A stretch of DNA of 64,000 bases from Desulfobacterales bacterium (GTDB lineage Bacteria > Desulfobacterota > Desulfobacteria > Desulfobacterales > JAFDDL01): assembly GCA_034003325.1 (NCBI GenBank), contig JAVEYW010000001.1:281838-345837 (forward strand), in the 5' to 3' direction. Both the position numbers and the translations under genes were made by a program. Of the stretch, positions 38,681-48,204 are shown one piece after another. The notes beneath the pieces were generated by a model, which was not told the DNA's origin, did no database searches, and worked only from the letters and a program-made list of their open reading frames with translations. How positions within the stretch are numbered: the stretch's first letter is position 1; every line of letters starts with the position of its first letter.

Positions 38681-39681
38681 GCAGCGATGAAACGAATCTG
38701 CAAAAGATCACTTACCGTGAAGCTGTTCGCGAAGGGATCCGAGAGGCCCTGCAAAAAGACGAACGGGTTTTCCTCATGGGAGAGGATGTGGGCCGTTACG
38801 GGGGCTGCTTCGCGGTGACCAAGGGACTGCTCGAGGCATTCGGTCCGGAGAGGATTCGCGATACCCCGCTTTCCGAATCCGGCTTCGTCGGCGCGGGCAT
38901 CGGCGCGGCCCTGGGCGGCATGCGCCCCATCGTGGAAATCATGACGGTCAACTTCAGCCTGCTCGCCGCCGACCAGATCATCAACAATGCTGCCGTCTAT
39001 CTGTATATGTCCGGCGGACAGTTCAATGTCCCCATCGTTATCCGCATGGCCACCGGCGGAGGCCGGCAACTGGCGGCCCAACACTCCCGGTCCCTCGAGG
39101 GGTGGTATGCCCATATCCCCGGCATCAAAGTCATAAGCCCGGCCACCATCGAGGACGCACGCGGCATGCTTTGGACCGCTTTGCAGGACCCGGACCCGGT
39201 GCTGATTTTTGAAAACAGCAGCCTTTATAACATGGAGGGAACACTTGCCGCCGACGCCGGTCCGGTGGATATCGACAAGGCCCGTGTACGCAGGCCCGGA
39301 AAAGACATTACGCTCATCACCTACTCGGCAAGCCTCCATAAATCGCTGGCGGCGGCGGAAATCCTCGCCAAACAGGGGGTTGAAGCGGAAGTCATCGACC
39401 TTCGCTCGCTGCGCCCGCTGGATGAAAAGACTTTTCTGGATTCGGTCGTCAAAACCCACCGTGCCATCATCGTGGATGAGGGGTGGCGCAGCGGGGGTAT
39501 TTCAGCCGAAATCAGCGCGCGGATCATGGAGGGCGTTTTTTACGACCTCGACGCCCCTGTCGAACGCCTTTGCAGTGTTGAGTCGCCCGTGCCCTATGCC
39601 AGGCACCTGGAGGAGGCCATGCTGCCCCAGGTCGATCAGATCGTGAACCTCATCCAAAAAATGGTAGGCGCCCATGGCTGA
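38677..39681 (+). CDS. pdhB: 2-oxoacid dehydrogenase E1 beta subunit
   Basis: 334 aa partner of E1 alpha. It opens [33 protein letters not shown], the conserved ThDP-binding Glu region. [23 protein letters not shown] and the C-terminal transketolase domain with [12 protein letters not shown] follow. The start at 38677 overlaps the pdhA stop (ATGA). Together with pdhA it forms the alpha2beta2 decarboxylase. Confidence 0.94.
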   Translation: MSSDETNLQKITYREAVREGIREALQKDERVFLMGEDVGRYGGCFAVTKGLLEAFGPERIRDTPLSESGFVGAGIGAALGGMRPIVEIMTVNFSLLAADQIINNAAVYLYMSGGQFNVPIVIRMATGGGRQLAAQHSRSLEGWYAHIPGIKVISPATIEDARGMLWTALQDPDPVLIFENSSLYNMEGTLAADAGPVDIDKARVRRPGKDITLITYSASLHKSLAAAEILAKQGVEAEVIDLRSLRPLDEKTFLDSVVKTHRAIIVDEGWRSGGISAEISARIMEGVFYDLDAPVERLCSVESPVPYARHLEEAMLPQVDQIVNLIQKMVGAHG

Positions 39682-40885
39682 ATTTCGCATGCCCAGTTTG
39701 GGCTCGGACATGATGGCGGGCACGCTCATAGAATGGCGGGTAAAGCCCGGTGATCGCGTCCGTCGAAGGGATGTTGTTGCCGTCGTTGAAACGGACAAGG
39801 CGGCCATCGAGATCGAGGTATACGAAGACGGCATCATTGAAACGCTTCTGATTCAGCCGGGCCAAAAAGTCCCCGTGGGTGCGGTCATGGCCATTATTCG
39901 AACAGAGACCGCGTTACAGGCCCCATCGCCGGATCAGGCGTCCGTGGCGGATATGCCTCGGTTATCGGCAGGGAAAGAAAATCCTCCCCTCCCGCGCAAA
40001 GCGACCACCCCTCCGTCCATCACGGCCGCAGGCACCGGGCGAATCAAAGCCTCCCCCTATGCACGCAAACTGGCTGCCGCGGGTGCCGTTGACCTTGCCG
40101 CCCTTGCGGGAACCGGCCCGGACGGCGCCATCCGCGCGGCGGACATTCAAAAGGCCCTGTCTCAGACAGCGGGAAAAGCCCCTCAACCGCGGATCGCAGA
40201 ACAACCCGTCAATAAAGATTATACGGCTGCCATGCGTCGGGCCATTGCCGCCGCCATGACCCGCTCCAAACGGGAAATCCCCCACTACTATCTAAAAACG
40301 CGCATTGATATGAGCCGCGTATTGCGTTGGCTGGAATCGGAAAATATCAAGCGCCCGATCAAGGACCGGATGCTGCCTATCGTCCCGCTCATTCGGGCGG
40401 TAGCGCTGGCGCTGGGGGATGTTCCGGAACTCAATGGCTTCTGGATTGACGACCACCATCGCATATCGGAAGCAATCCATATCGGCTTTGTGATCTCCCT
40501 TCGCCAGGGCGGGCTGATCGCACCGGCCCTTCTCAATGCGGATCAAAAATGTCCGGATGAACTGATGGCGTCCCTGAGGGATCTGATTATACGCGCTCGT
40601 TCCGGCGGGTTGCGCAGTTCCGAAATGACGGATGCCACCGTCACCATCACCAGCTTGGGCGATCTCGGGGTCGAGGCGGTTTACGGCATCATTTACCCGC
40701 CCCAGGTGGCGCTGGTGGGATTCGGCAAGACCATGGAGCAACCTTGGGCCGAAAACGGCATGCTCGGGGTACGGCCGGGATTGACGGCGACCCTTTCCGC
40801 GGACCACCGGGCAACCGACGGCCATCGCGGCGCTCAGTTCTTGGATGCTTTAAACCGTTACCTTCAGGAGCCTTCAAAACTATGA
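39674..40885 (+). CDS. pdhC: Dihydrolipoamide acyltransferase (E2)
   Basis: 403 aa. A single N-terminal lipoyl domain carries K42 in VETDKAAIE as the lipoylation site. An Ala/Pro-rich linker leads to a peripheral subunit-binding domain (about 120-155, [25 protein letters not shown]), then the acyltransferase domain, with HRATDG (H378, D382) as active site. It overlaps pdhB by 8 nt and the carrier-protein gene by 4 nt. No E3 (dihydrolipoamide dehydrogenase) gene is present in the operon, so E3 must come from elsewhere in the genome. Confidence 0.94.
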   Translation: MAEFRMPSLGSDMMAGTLIEWRVKPGDRVRRRDVVAVVETDKAAIEIEVYEDGIIETLLIQPGQKVPVGAVMAIIRTETALQAPSPDQASVADMPRLSAGKENPPLPRKATTPPSITAAGTGRIKASPYARKLAAAGAVDLAALAGTGPDGAIRAADIQKALSQTAGKAPQPRIAEQPVNKDYTAAMRRAIAAAMTRSKREIPHYYLKTRIDMSRVLRWLESENIKRPIKDRMLPIVPLIRAVALALGDVPELNGFWIDDHHRISEAIHIGFVISLRQGGLIAPALLNADQKCPDELMASLRDLIIRARSGGLRSSEMTDATVTITSLGDLGVEAVYGIIYPPQVALVGFGKTMEQPWAENGMLGVRPGLTATLSADHRATDGHRGAQFLDALNRYLQEPSKL

Positions 40886-41127
40886 ACAATGATGAGATTA
40901 AAAACGTCATATTCGGAATACTTAAGCAGATTGCGCCCGAGCAGGACCCGGGCGCCCTGGGGCCGGATGAAAACATACGCAAAACTCTCGATATCGATTC
41001 CTTCGATGCTCTGAATTTCTTTGTCCACATCGATGAGAAACTCGGCGTTAACGTCCCCGAGGCGGATTATGGAAAGCTCAATACCCTATCGGAAATCCTC
41101 AGTTATCTTTCCTGCCGCTTGGGGTGA
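40882..41127 (+). CDS. Acyl carrier protein, translationally coupled to E2
   Basis: 81 aa. The DSF motif in LDIDSFDALNF provides S40 for the 4-phosphopantetheine arm, and helices before and after match the ACP fold. The ATG overlaps the E2 stop (ATGA), and no fatty acid synthesis gene is near. It is therefore a dedicated carrier associated with a 2-oxoacid dehydrogenase operon, which is unusual. It could accept the acyl group made by E2 or by the synthetase (inference). Confidence 0.88.
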   Translation: MNNDEIKNVIFGILKQIAPEQDPGALGPDENIRKTLDIDSFDALNFFVHIDEKLGVNVPEADYGKLNTLSEILSYLSCRLG

Positions 41128-41221
41128 TACACCTTTCCTTTGATTTCGGCAACCGGTGAAAGGACTGGGACCGGGGGTTTCAGGCCCCGCCTCGCCTCAA
41201 CCCTGTAAGGAGATGCGCGAT

Positions 41222-41566
41222 ATGAATGACAATTACCCTGCGTTATATGAGCATCTGCAGAAAATGTTCGCCAAATTGGCAAGAAATCTGCGTGGCCCCA
41301 TGTCGGCATTTGTCCAACTGAACGCCGCGGCAACGGCCCCTGGCGCCCTGGATGCCAAAACAAAGCAGCTCATTGCATTGGGCATCGTCATTACTTCCCG
41401 CTGCGAAGGCTGCATTGCCTACCATGTGCATGACGCCATTCGGGCCGGCGCTACCAAAGAAGAGATTTTGGAAACAACGGGCATCGCCATTCTGATGGGC
41501 GGCGGCCCGGCAGCGGTCTGTGCCTGCGAGGTGATGGCGGCAGTGGATCAGTTTACATCATCGTGA
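41222..41566 (+). CDS. AhpD-like/carboxymuconolactone decarboxylase family protein
   Basis: 114 aa. CEGCIAYHVHDAIRAGATKEEILE carries the CxxC pair (C61, C64) and H68 of the AhpD proton-relay system, so a thiol-disulfide or peroxidase-linked role is more likely than decarboxylation. TAAGGAG lies 9 nt before the ATG at 41222. In mycobacteria AhpD draws electrons from dihydrolipoamide of E2. Here the gene lies two genes after an E2 gene with a lipoyl domain, so the same coupling is plausible. Confidence 0.88.
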   Translation: MNDNYPALYEHLQKMFAKLARNLRGPMSAFVQLNAAATAPGALDAKTKQLIALGIVITSRCEGCIAYHVHDAIRAGATKEEILETTGIAILMGGGPAAVCACEVMAAVDQFTSS

Positions 41567-41673
41567 TATCGAAGGCTTGACTTCATGATTGGGTTGCAAG
41601 GCCACCGGTGTTCAGCTCCAAGTGAGGCTCGTGGTGAAATCAGAGCAGATTTATAGCAAGATGGAGTCATGCG

Positions 41674-44367
41674 ATGACGATCCGTAATCTGGATTTCATG
41701 TTCAACCCCGCCACGGTCGCACTGATAGGCGCAAGCCAAAAGCCCGGCTCTATCGGTGCCGTCCTTGCCCGGAATTTGGTGAGCGGCAGATTCAAGGGGG
41801 ACATCTTCCCCGTTAATTCGAAATACTCGACCATCGAAGGGTTGCGCGCCTATCCGAGTGTAAAGAGCCTGCCAAAAACACCGGATCTTGCGGTGATTGC
41901 CACACCGCCGGATACTGTTCCGAAACTCATTGAGCAGATCGGCAGACGGGGTACCCGGGCGGCGGTGGTCATCACTGCCGGATTCGTTGAAAGCGACAAT
42001 GACAAAGGACGACGACTGTGCGCTCAAATGCTCGACGCAGCGCGCCCGCACCTGCTGCGCATCGTGGGCCCCAACTGTTTAGGGATCATGGTGCCGGGGG
42101 TAGGCCTTAATGCAAGTTTCGGCCATGTCCAACCGCTTAAAGGAAGCATTGCGTTTGTCGCCCAGTCAGGCGCAGTGCAGACCTCCGTGCTTGATTGGGC
42201 CACCTCGAAGGGGATCGGATTTTCCCATTTCGTATCAGTGGGCAACATGTCCGATGTCGATTTCGGCGACATGCTCGATTACCTGACCACCGATTACAAG
42301 GCCAAAGCGATACTGCTCTATATCGAAAACGTCACCCATGCCCGCAAGTTCATGTCTGCGGCCCGGGCCGCAGCGCGCTTAAAGCCTGTGGTCGTGGTCA
42401 AGGCCGGACGCCATGCCGAGGGTGCCCGAGCCGCTGCCTCCCATACCGGGGCATTGGCCGGTGCCGATGAAGTTTATAACGCGGCCTTTCAGCGGGCTGG
42501 AATGCTGCGGGTAATGGACATGCAGGCACTCTTCGATGCCGTGGAAACCTTGGCCATGTCCCAGCCGTTTGAAGGAGATCGTTTGGCTATTTTGACCAAT
42601 GGCGGCGGTATGGGCGTACTGGCCACTGATGCGCTAATCGATAAAAAGGGGTGCCTGGCCGAGCTGTCTTATGAAACCATTGCGCGCCTCAACCGCGTGC
42701 TACCGCGCACCTGGTCCCATAACAACCCAGTGGACATCATCGGCGATGCGCCGCCGGGTCGCTATATCGATGCGTTAAAACCGCTTCTTGCGGATGAGGG
42801 GGTTGATGCCCTGCTGATTTTAAACTGTCCGACGGCCGTGGCCTCGAGCACTGCGTGCGCCCGGGCGGTAATCGAAACGCTGAAAGAGAGCGGTTCAAAG
42901 GCAGGCGCACGGGGTATTTTCACCAGCTGGCTGGGGATCGATTCCGCCCTTGAGGCCCGCAAGATGTTCGGCGAAAACAGAATCCCGACTTACGAAACAC
43001 CGGGCGAAGCGATTCGGGGATTTATGCAGATGGTGCGCTATCGCCACAGCCAGGAAATGCTGATGGAAACGCCCCCCAACATTCCGGAAGTCTTCTTGCC
43101 GGAAACGGAAAAGGCCCGAGGAATTGTTGACAAGGCGTTGTCTCAAGGCCGATTATGGCTGACCGAAACGGAGACCAAAGCGGTTCTGGCCGCTTACAAG
43201 ATTCCCGTGGTCCCAACCTACGAAGCGGCTACGGCCGAACAGGCCGCCGAGATCGCCGGCCGGCTGGGTGAATCGGTGGCGTTAAAAATTTTATCCCCCG
43301 ATATTACGCACAAGTCGGACGTAGGGGGCGTGGCATTGAATCTTACCTCTGAAGAAATGGTGAAACAAACCGCGCAGATCATGAGGGAACAGATCCACCA
43401 AAGACTGCCCGCGGCGAGACTGTCCGGATTTACGGTACAGCCGATGGTGCATCGTTCCAACGCCAGGGAATTAATTGTCGGCGCCAGCGAGGATGTGCAG
43501 TTCGGCCCGGTCATTCTGTTCGGCCAGGGCGGGACGGCCGTGGAAGTTATTCAGGATAAGGCCATCGCCCTGCCACCGCTGAACATGAACCTTGCCCGAG
43601 AAGTAATGAGCCGCACGCGCGTATGCCGCTTGCTGCAAGGGTACCGGGACAAGGCGGCCGCGGATCTGGATAGCATTGCGCTGACCTTGGTCAAGGTGTC
43701 GCAACTGATCAGCGACATCGCGGAGATTATCGAACTGGATATCAACCCGCTGCTTGCCGATGAACAGGGCGTAGTGGCGCTGGACGCACGCATCAAGGTA
43801 GGCCGATCGCGTCTTCCCGCCGCCCAACGACTGGCGATTCGACCCTACCCCAGGGAGCTGGAGGAGACGCTTACATTTTTGGATGGCCGAACACTGATAC
43901 TTCGCCCCATTCGGCCGGAAGACGAACCCGCATTTCAAGGGCTTTTCTCCAAACTTTCCATGGATGAAATCCGCTTGCGATTTCTGCATCCAATAAAAAT
44001 TATGTCCCACCAAATGGCGGCGCGGATGACCCAGATCGATTATGATCGGGAGATGGCCCTGGTTCTTTGCGAGCCGACCGCTCCCGATAAAACGGAGCTG
44101 CATGGCGTGGTACGTATTTTGGCCGATCCGGACAACGAACGCGCGGAGTTCGCTATTCTCATTCGCCGCGACATGACCGGCATGGGCCTGGGCCCGATGC
44201 TTCTGCGCCGCATTATCAATTATGCCAAGAGTCGAGGCATCGGGGAGATGTACGGAGAAGTATCGGCCGAGAACAGCCCCATGCTCAAACTCTGCGATGC
44301 ATTCGGATTTAAAAAGAGACACCACCCGGAAGACTTTGGTGTGATGCTGGTTACGTTGGCGCTGTGA
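41674..44367 (+). CDS. ADP-forming acyl-CoA synthetase fused to GNAT acetyltransferase
   Basis: 897 aa. Residues about 10-140 are a CoA-binding Rossmann domain (VALIGASQKPGSIG). Residues 150-450 are the succinyl-CoA-ligase-like part with H257 in ASHTGALAGAD (phospho-His position). About 480-700 form an ATP-grasp domain with ITHKSDVGGVALN. About 725-890 form a GNAT acetyltransferase (RDMTGMGLGPMLLRR as acetyl-CoA site). The architecture is that of PatZ/Pka protein acetyltransferases, but the ligase half keeps both His motifs and may be active. It lies downstream of an acetyl-CoA synthetase that carries the classic Lys acetylation motif, its most likely target. Confidence 0.92.
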   Translation: MTIRNLDFMFNPATVALIGASQKPGSIGAVLARNLVSGRFKGDIFPVNSKYSTIEGLRAYPSVKSLPKTPDLAVIATPPDTVPKLIEQIGRRGTRAAVVITAGFVESDNDKGRRLCAQMLDAARPHLLRIVGPNCLGIMVPGVGLNASFGHVQPLKGSIAFVAQSGAVQTSVLDWATSKGIGFSHFVSVGNMSDVDFGDMLDYLTTDYKAKAILLYIENVTHARKFMSAARAAARLKPVVVVKAGRHAEGARAAASHTGALAGADEVYNAAFQRAGMLRVMDMQALFDAVETLAMSQPFEGDRLAILTNGGGMGVLATDALIDKKGCLAELSYETIARLNRVLPRTWSHNNPVDIIGDAPPGRYIDALKPLLADEGVDALLILNCPTAVASSTACARAVIETLKESGSKAGARGIFTSWLGIDSALEARKMFGENRIPTYETPGEAIRGFMQMVRYRHSQEMLMETPPNIPEVFLPETEKARGIVDKALSQGRLWLTETETKAVLAAYKIPVVPTYEAATAEQAAEIAGRLGESVALKILSPDITHKSDVGGVALNLTSEEMVKQTAQIMREQIHQRLPAARLSGFTVQPMVHRSNARELIVGASEDVQFGPVILFGQGGTAVEVIQDKAIALPPLNMNLAREVMSRTRVCRLLQGYRDKAAADLDSIALTLVKVSQLISDIAEIIELDINPLLADEQGVVALDARIKVGRSRLPAAQRLAIRPYPRELEETLTFLDGRTLILRPIRPEDEPAFQGLFSKLSMDEIRLRFLHPIKIMSHQMAARMTQIDYDREMALVLCEPTAPDKTELHGVVRILADPDNERAEFAILIRRDMTGMGLGPMLLRRIINYAKSRGIGEMYGEVSAENSPMLKLCDAFGFKKRHHPEDFGVMLVTLAL

Positions 44368-44389
44368 CACTTTCAGGAACGGAAAACCG

Positions 44390-44641
44390 CTATGGGGCCA
44401 GTTTCGATTTTAAATAGGCAACACAGCCGTTAAGCGTCGCAAGCTGCGGGAAGTCTTCCTCGGGAATCGCCATGTTCAGTTCTTCTTGAAGTCCAAGCGC
44501 GAAGTTCATAAAATCAACCGAATCGAAATCGAACTGGTTGCGAAAGCGATTGGCGGGATCAAGGTTCTGAATATCGGCTTCCGGCGCGATTTTGGCAATA
44601 AGGTCCAGCGCGACTTTTTTGATGTGATCTTCGGTCCCCAT
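44390..44641 (-). CDS. Second acyl carrier protein
   Basis: 83 aa. S41 in FDFDSVDFMNF is the phosphopantetheine site, and EEDFPQLATLNGCVAYLKSKL is the end of the fold. It is convergent to the ligase/GNAT gene (22 nt between stops). The start ATG at 44641 is preferred; a TTG five codons earlier is possible, and the ribosome-binding site is weak. It differs clearly in sequence from the carrier protein at 40882, so it is not a recent duplicate. Confidence 0.82.
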   Translation of the reverse strand: MGTEDHIKKVALDLIAKIAPEADIQNLDPANRFRNQFDFDSVDFMNFALGLQEELNMAIPEEDFPQLATLNGCVAYLKSKLAP

Positions 44642-44786
44642 GGATCGCACTTTCAATGTGAGATTTATGGTTTGTGAAAACGATGGAAAGCCCCGGCTCT
44701 AGTGAGTTGCATGGCACCAGAACATGCTTTTTATAACGGAAAATATAGGCACTAACAATAGTGAATCCTGCAGCATACGAGATCCG

Positions 44787-44815
44787 TTGACTTGCCACAA
44801 CGCTTCTGCTATGGC
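44787..44815 (+). promoter_or_regulatory. Candidate promoter of ndk
   Basis: TTGACT (44787-44792), 17-nt spacer, TATGGC (44810-44815), in the 256-nt gap between the second carrier protein and ndk. The -35 is good and the -10 moderate. Confidence 0.35.
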
Positions 44816-44897
44816 ACCGAAACAAAAAAACGATCAGCCGTACGAACCGAAACTATTTGATCTAACAACAGGTTATATAATGAAAGGATTTTCCCCC

Positions 44898-45317
44898 ATG
44901 GAAAAAACATTGTCGATTATTAAGCCGGACGGTGTTGCACGCCATCTTGCCGGCAAAGTGATAGACCGCTTTGAAAGCAACGGCATCAATATTATCGCCA
45001 TGAAAATGATTCACATGACCAAAGCCCAGGCTGAAGGGTTTTACGCCGTTCATAAGGAACGCCCTTTTTTTAACAGCTTGACCACCTTTATGACCTCGGG
45101 GCCGTGTATCGTGATGGTGCTTTCCGGAGACAACGTGATTCAGAAAAACCGGCTCCTCATGGGCGCCACCAATTATAAGGAAGCCGCAGAAGGAACCATT
45201 CGGCGGGATTTTGCCACAGATATCGAAAAAAACGTGGTTCACGGCTCCGACTCCCCGGAATCGGCGGCGTTTGAAATCGGCTATTTTTTCAATCACCTTG
45301 AAATTGTGGGCAAATGA
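44898..45317 (+). CDS. ndk: Nucleoside diphosphate kinase
   Basis: 139 aa, standard length. [18 protein letters not shown] opens the protein, and the active-site His is H115 in [29 protein letters not shown] is the nucleotide-binding region. GAAAGGA precedes the ATG at 44898. The stop overlaps the next gene by 4 nt. Confidence 0.97.
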   Translation: MEKTLSIIKPDGVARHLAGKVIDRFESNGINIIAMKMIHMTKAQAEGFYAVHKERPFFNSLTTFMTSGPCIVMVLSGDNVIQKNRLLMGATNYKEAAEGTIRRDFATDIEKNVVHGSDSPESAAFEIGYFFNHLEIVGK

Positions 45318-46105
45318 CGGAAACGCTTCGGCTGGAAAACATCGCGATTGTCCTGCATCAGCCCCGATTCCCTGAAAATATCGGGGCCGCTGCCAGGGCC
45401 ATGTGCAATATGGGCATTCGGCGACTGATCGTGGTCAACCCGGAAAATTGCGATCTGACCCGTGTACTGCGCATGGCCACCCATGCCGCCTTGGATGTGG
45501 TGGAAGAAATGGAAGTTTTCAAAACCCTGCCCGAGGCGCTTGCGCCCTTTAGCTATGTCGTGGGAACAACCGCCCGGCTCGGTGGAAAGCGGCCGGTCAG
45601 GCCTTCTCCGGCTGCACTGGCCGAACATTTGATTTCCATTTCGATGGAAAATCAAATCGCCGTACTGTTCGGCCCCGAAGACCGGGGGCTGACCAATGAG
45701 GATATTCTTTTTTGCCATGAATTGGTGAATATTCCCACTGCGGATTTTTCCTCCCTTAATCTGGCCCAGGCGGTCATGGTTCTGTGTTATGAGCTTTTCA
45801 ACGCCGAACGGGCGCCGCGCGGAGAATTTTCACCCCGCATGGCCACCCGGCATGAACTGGACGGCATGTATGATCAGTTGAAGGACATCCTGCTTCGCAT
45901 TGATTACATAAAACCTGACAACCCCGATTATTGGCTGAACAAGCTGCGCCATTTTTTTACCCGCATTCAACTTCGAGCACGTGATGTCAGTATCATTCGG
46001 GGCATTTGCCGCCAGGTAGACTGGTACGCTGGAAAGTGCTATCGAGACGGTCAGAAAAGCGCCGAAGATAGCGCTTCGGAAATGAATGCAGACCTGCGGC
46101 GATAA
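45314..46105 (+). CDS. trmJ: RNA 2-O-ribose methyltransferase, TrmJ-like (SPOUT)
   Basis: 263 aa. [28 protein letters not shown] is the SpoU N-terminal motif with conserved Asn-Ile-Gly. [14 protein letters not shown] and [23 protein letters not shown] are motifs 2 and 3 with the SAM-binding knot. A C-terminal helical extension fits TrmJ, which methylates position 32 of the tRNA anticodon loop; the exact target is inferred. It is coupled to ndk by a 4-nt overlap. Confidence 0.88.
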   Translation: MTETLRLENIAIVLHQPRFPENIGAAARAMCNMGIRRLIVVNPENCDLTRVLRMATHAALDVVEEMEVFKTLPEALAPFSYVVGTTARLGGKRPVRPSPAALAEHLISISMENQIAVLFGPEDRGLTNEDILFCHELVNIPTADFSSLNLAQAVMVLCYELFNAERAPRGEFSPRMATRHELDGMYDQLKDILLRIDYIKPDNPDYWLNKLRHFFTRIQLRARDVSIIRGICRQVDWYAGKCYRDGQKSAEDSASEMNADLRR

Positions 46106-46145
46106 TTATTCGCTCTAAAAACCCATAGGAACCCGATACCTCAAC

Positions 46146-46991
46146 ATGCACCTCATTCGATTTGGAGAAAAAGGCAAGGAACGGCCCGGGCTGTGGCAAC
46201 ACGGCAATATCGTCGATCTAACAGCGGTTTTTCGGGAAATACCGGATATCGGAGAAGATTTTTTTCGAGAAGGCTGGCTTGAAACAGTTCGTGCCGTAAA
46301 GGCACCGGGGACGCGGATGCGCGTCCGCATCGGATGCCCGGTTTCCCGGCCCGGCAAGATTATCTGTCTCGGCAAAAATTATGCGGCCCATGCGAAGGAA
46401 ACCGGGTTGGATATGCCCAAGCGGCCGCTGTTATTCTGTAAAACCGCCAATGCGTTGAGCGGCCCGTTTGATTCCATTTTGATGCCGCAAAGCAGCTGCC
46501 AAATCGACTGGGAGGTGGAGCTGGCCGTTATTATCGGCAGAGAAGGAAAACGAATCACCCGAGCGGCCGCGTTTGATTATATCGCCGGATTTTCGGTGTT
46601 TAATGATGTTTCCGGACGGGATGCGCAGTTTGCCGAAGGGCAGTGGTTTCGCGGCAAATCCTTTGATACCTTTGCCCCGATGGGGCCCGCCCTGGTCACT
46701 CTGGATGACATCGGCGGGCCCGAAGACCTTCAGCGCCTGCGCCTGACAACGGTTGTCAATGGGGTAACCATGCAGGATGGCAATACGCGGGAGATGATCT
46801 TTACCCTTCCGGAAATTATTGCCGACATCAGCCAGGACATAACCCTGATGCCAGGGGATATCATCGCCACCGGCACGCCCGCGGGCGTCGGTTTTTTCAG
46901 GGATCCGCCCATCTTGCTCAAAGCGGGCGATGTGGTAACCTGCGCCATTGAAAAAATCGGCGCCATTGAAAACCGCGTTGTGGCGGAATGA
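46146..46991 (+). CDS. Fumarylacetoacetate hydrolase (FAH) family protein
   Basis: 281 aa. CLGKNYAAHAKETG and IDWEVELAVIIGREGKRI supply the metal-binding Glu residues of the FAH fold. FNDVSGRDAQFAEGQWFRGKSFDTFAPMGPALV and DIIATGTPAGVGFFRDPP are family hallmarks. Members are hydrolases, isomerases or decarboxylases of 2-oxo/enol acids such as oxaloacetate or ring-cleavage products; the substrate cannot be read here. It lies 40 nt after the trmJ-like gene. Confidence 0.9.
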   Translation: MHLIRFGEKGKERPGLWQHGNIVDLTAVFREIPDIGEDFFREGWLETVRAVKAPGTRMRVRIGCPVSRPGKIICLGKNYAAHAKETGLDMPKRPLLFCKTANALSGPFDSILMPQSSCQIDWEVELAVIIGREGKRITRAAAFDYIAGFSVFNDVSGRDAQFAEGQWFRGKSFDTFAPMGPALVTLDDIGGPEDLQRLRLTTVVNGVTMQDGNTREMIFTLPEIIADISQDITLMPGDIIATGTPAGVGFFRDPPILLKAGDVVTCAIEKIGAIENRVVAE

Positions 46992-47012
46992 CCCTGCCAA
47001 ATCGGTTTCAGC

Positions 47013-48182
47013 CTATCCCTTCTTCTGGTAGAGTGGAGAGATATCCCGCAGAGTTTTGACCGTTGCCTGCAACGCCTTCAGGAAATGATCCACATCCGCT
47101 TCCGTATTATCAATGCCGAAGGTAACCACCAACGTGCCCTGGGCATCTGCATGGCTTAACCCGATGGAAAGCAGCACATGGGAGGCCCGAAGGGATCCCG
47201 TGGCGCACGCGGAACGAGTGGACACGGCAATATTCTCATCATCCAGCATCAACATCACGCTCTCGCCCTCTATGTATTGAACGGAAAGGGACACCAGCTC
47301 CGGAAGGCTATCCTCCGGATGCGTATTGATGATGTATTCATCGATATAATGGGGCAGTTCTCTGAGCAATTTATCCTTAAGCCCCTGCGTATGCGCCATT
47401 CGGGCGGGCAGATGTTTCAGGGCGAGAGCAGCGGCTGTGCCCATGCCGATAATACCGATCAGATTTTCCGTACCAGCCCGCTTGCTGCCTTCCTGAACGC
47501 CCCCATCCAGAAGGGGGAAAATTCGAGTGCCGCGGCGAATATAGAGGCCGCCGACACCTGTTGGGCCGTAAAAGGGATTGGAGGCAAAACTGAGCAGATC
47601 CACGCCCAGTGCTTGTACATCCACCGGCACCACCCCTACGGAATCCACCGCATCAGAGTGGAAGAGTACCTTTTTTTCCCGGCAGATCTTTCCGATTTCC
47701 GCGATGGGCTGAAGGGTGCCGGTTTCATTGTTGCTGTGCATGATGGAAACCAGAATCGTTTCGGGTGTAATGGCTTCCGCCACCGTGTTGGGGTTGACGC
47801 GGCCGAACGCGTCCACGGGAAGAGAGGTGATTCGATATCCCTGACTCTGAAGCCGTTTCAAACTTCGTACCACTGCGTTATGTTCGATATTGGAGGTGAC
47901 AATATGTCTGCCTTTTTCCGCATTGGCCATTGCAACCCCTTTGATGGCATGATTCACCGACTCAGTGCCACCCGAGGTGAAGACGATTTCCTTCGGCAGC
48001 GCGGCGTTAACCAGGGCCGCCACGAATTCTCTGGCCTTTTCCAATACCGCCGCGGCTTTCTCACCGTGACGGTGCTGGCTGGACGGATTAGCGTAATCCG
48101 CGTTGATGGCCTCTATCATGGCCGTTTTGACTTCCGGCAACAACGGCTTATAGGAGATATGATCCAGGTTGATGTATGTCAT
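47013..48182 (-). CDS. NifS/IscS-like protein lacking the PLP lysine
   Basis: 389 aa class V aminotransferase fold closely similar to cysteine desulfurases: IVFTSGGTESVNHAIKG, the PLP-stacking His H101 (NIEHNAV), NNETGTLQPIAEIG, D177 (HSDAVDSVG), RAGTENLIGIIG and the catalytic Cys loop TRSACATGS (C326). At the Schiff-base site the sequence is SFASNPFYGPTGVGG, so N202-P203 stand where IscS has His-Lys. D180 replaces the usual Gln. The codons (AAT CCC) are clean, with no frameshift. Normal PLP chemistry is therefore doubtful. GGAAAGGA precedes the ATG at 48182. It is 22 nt downstream of the NifU gene. Confidence 0.88.
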   Translation of the reverse strand: MTYINLDHISYKPLLPEVKTAMIEAINADYANPSSQHRHGEKAAAVLEKAREFVAALVNAALPKEIVFTSGGTESVNHAIKGVAMANAEKGRHIVTSNIEHNAVVRSLKRLQSQGYRITSLPVDAFGRVNPNTVAEAITPETILVSIMHSNNETGTLQPIAEIGKICREKKVLFHSDAVDSVGVVPVDVQALGVDLLSFASNPFYGPTGVGGLYIRRGTRIFPLLDGGVQEGSKRAGTENLIGIIGMGTAAALALKHLPARMAHTQGLKDKLLRELPHYIDEYIINTHPEDSLPELVSLSVQYIEGESVMLMLDDENIAVSTRSACATGSLRASHVLLSIGLSHADAQGTLVVTFGIDNTEADVDHFLKALQATVKTLRDISPLYQKKG

Positions 48183-48204
48183 TGGGCGAATCCTTTCCGG
48201 GCAA

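Noticed and set aside
44700..44740. Second sigma-54 site (TGGCACC...) before ndk
   Set aside because: The spacing between GG and GC is 11 nt instead of 10 and the -12 element is poor.
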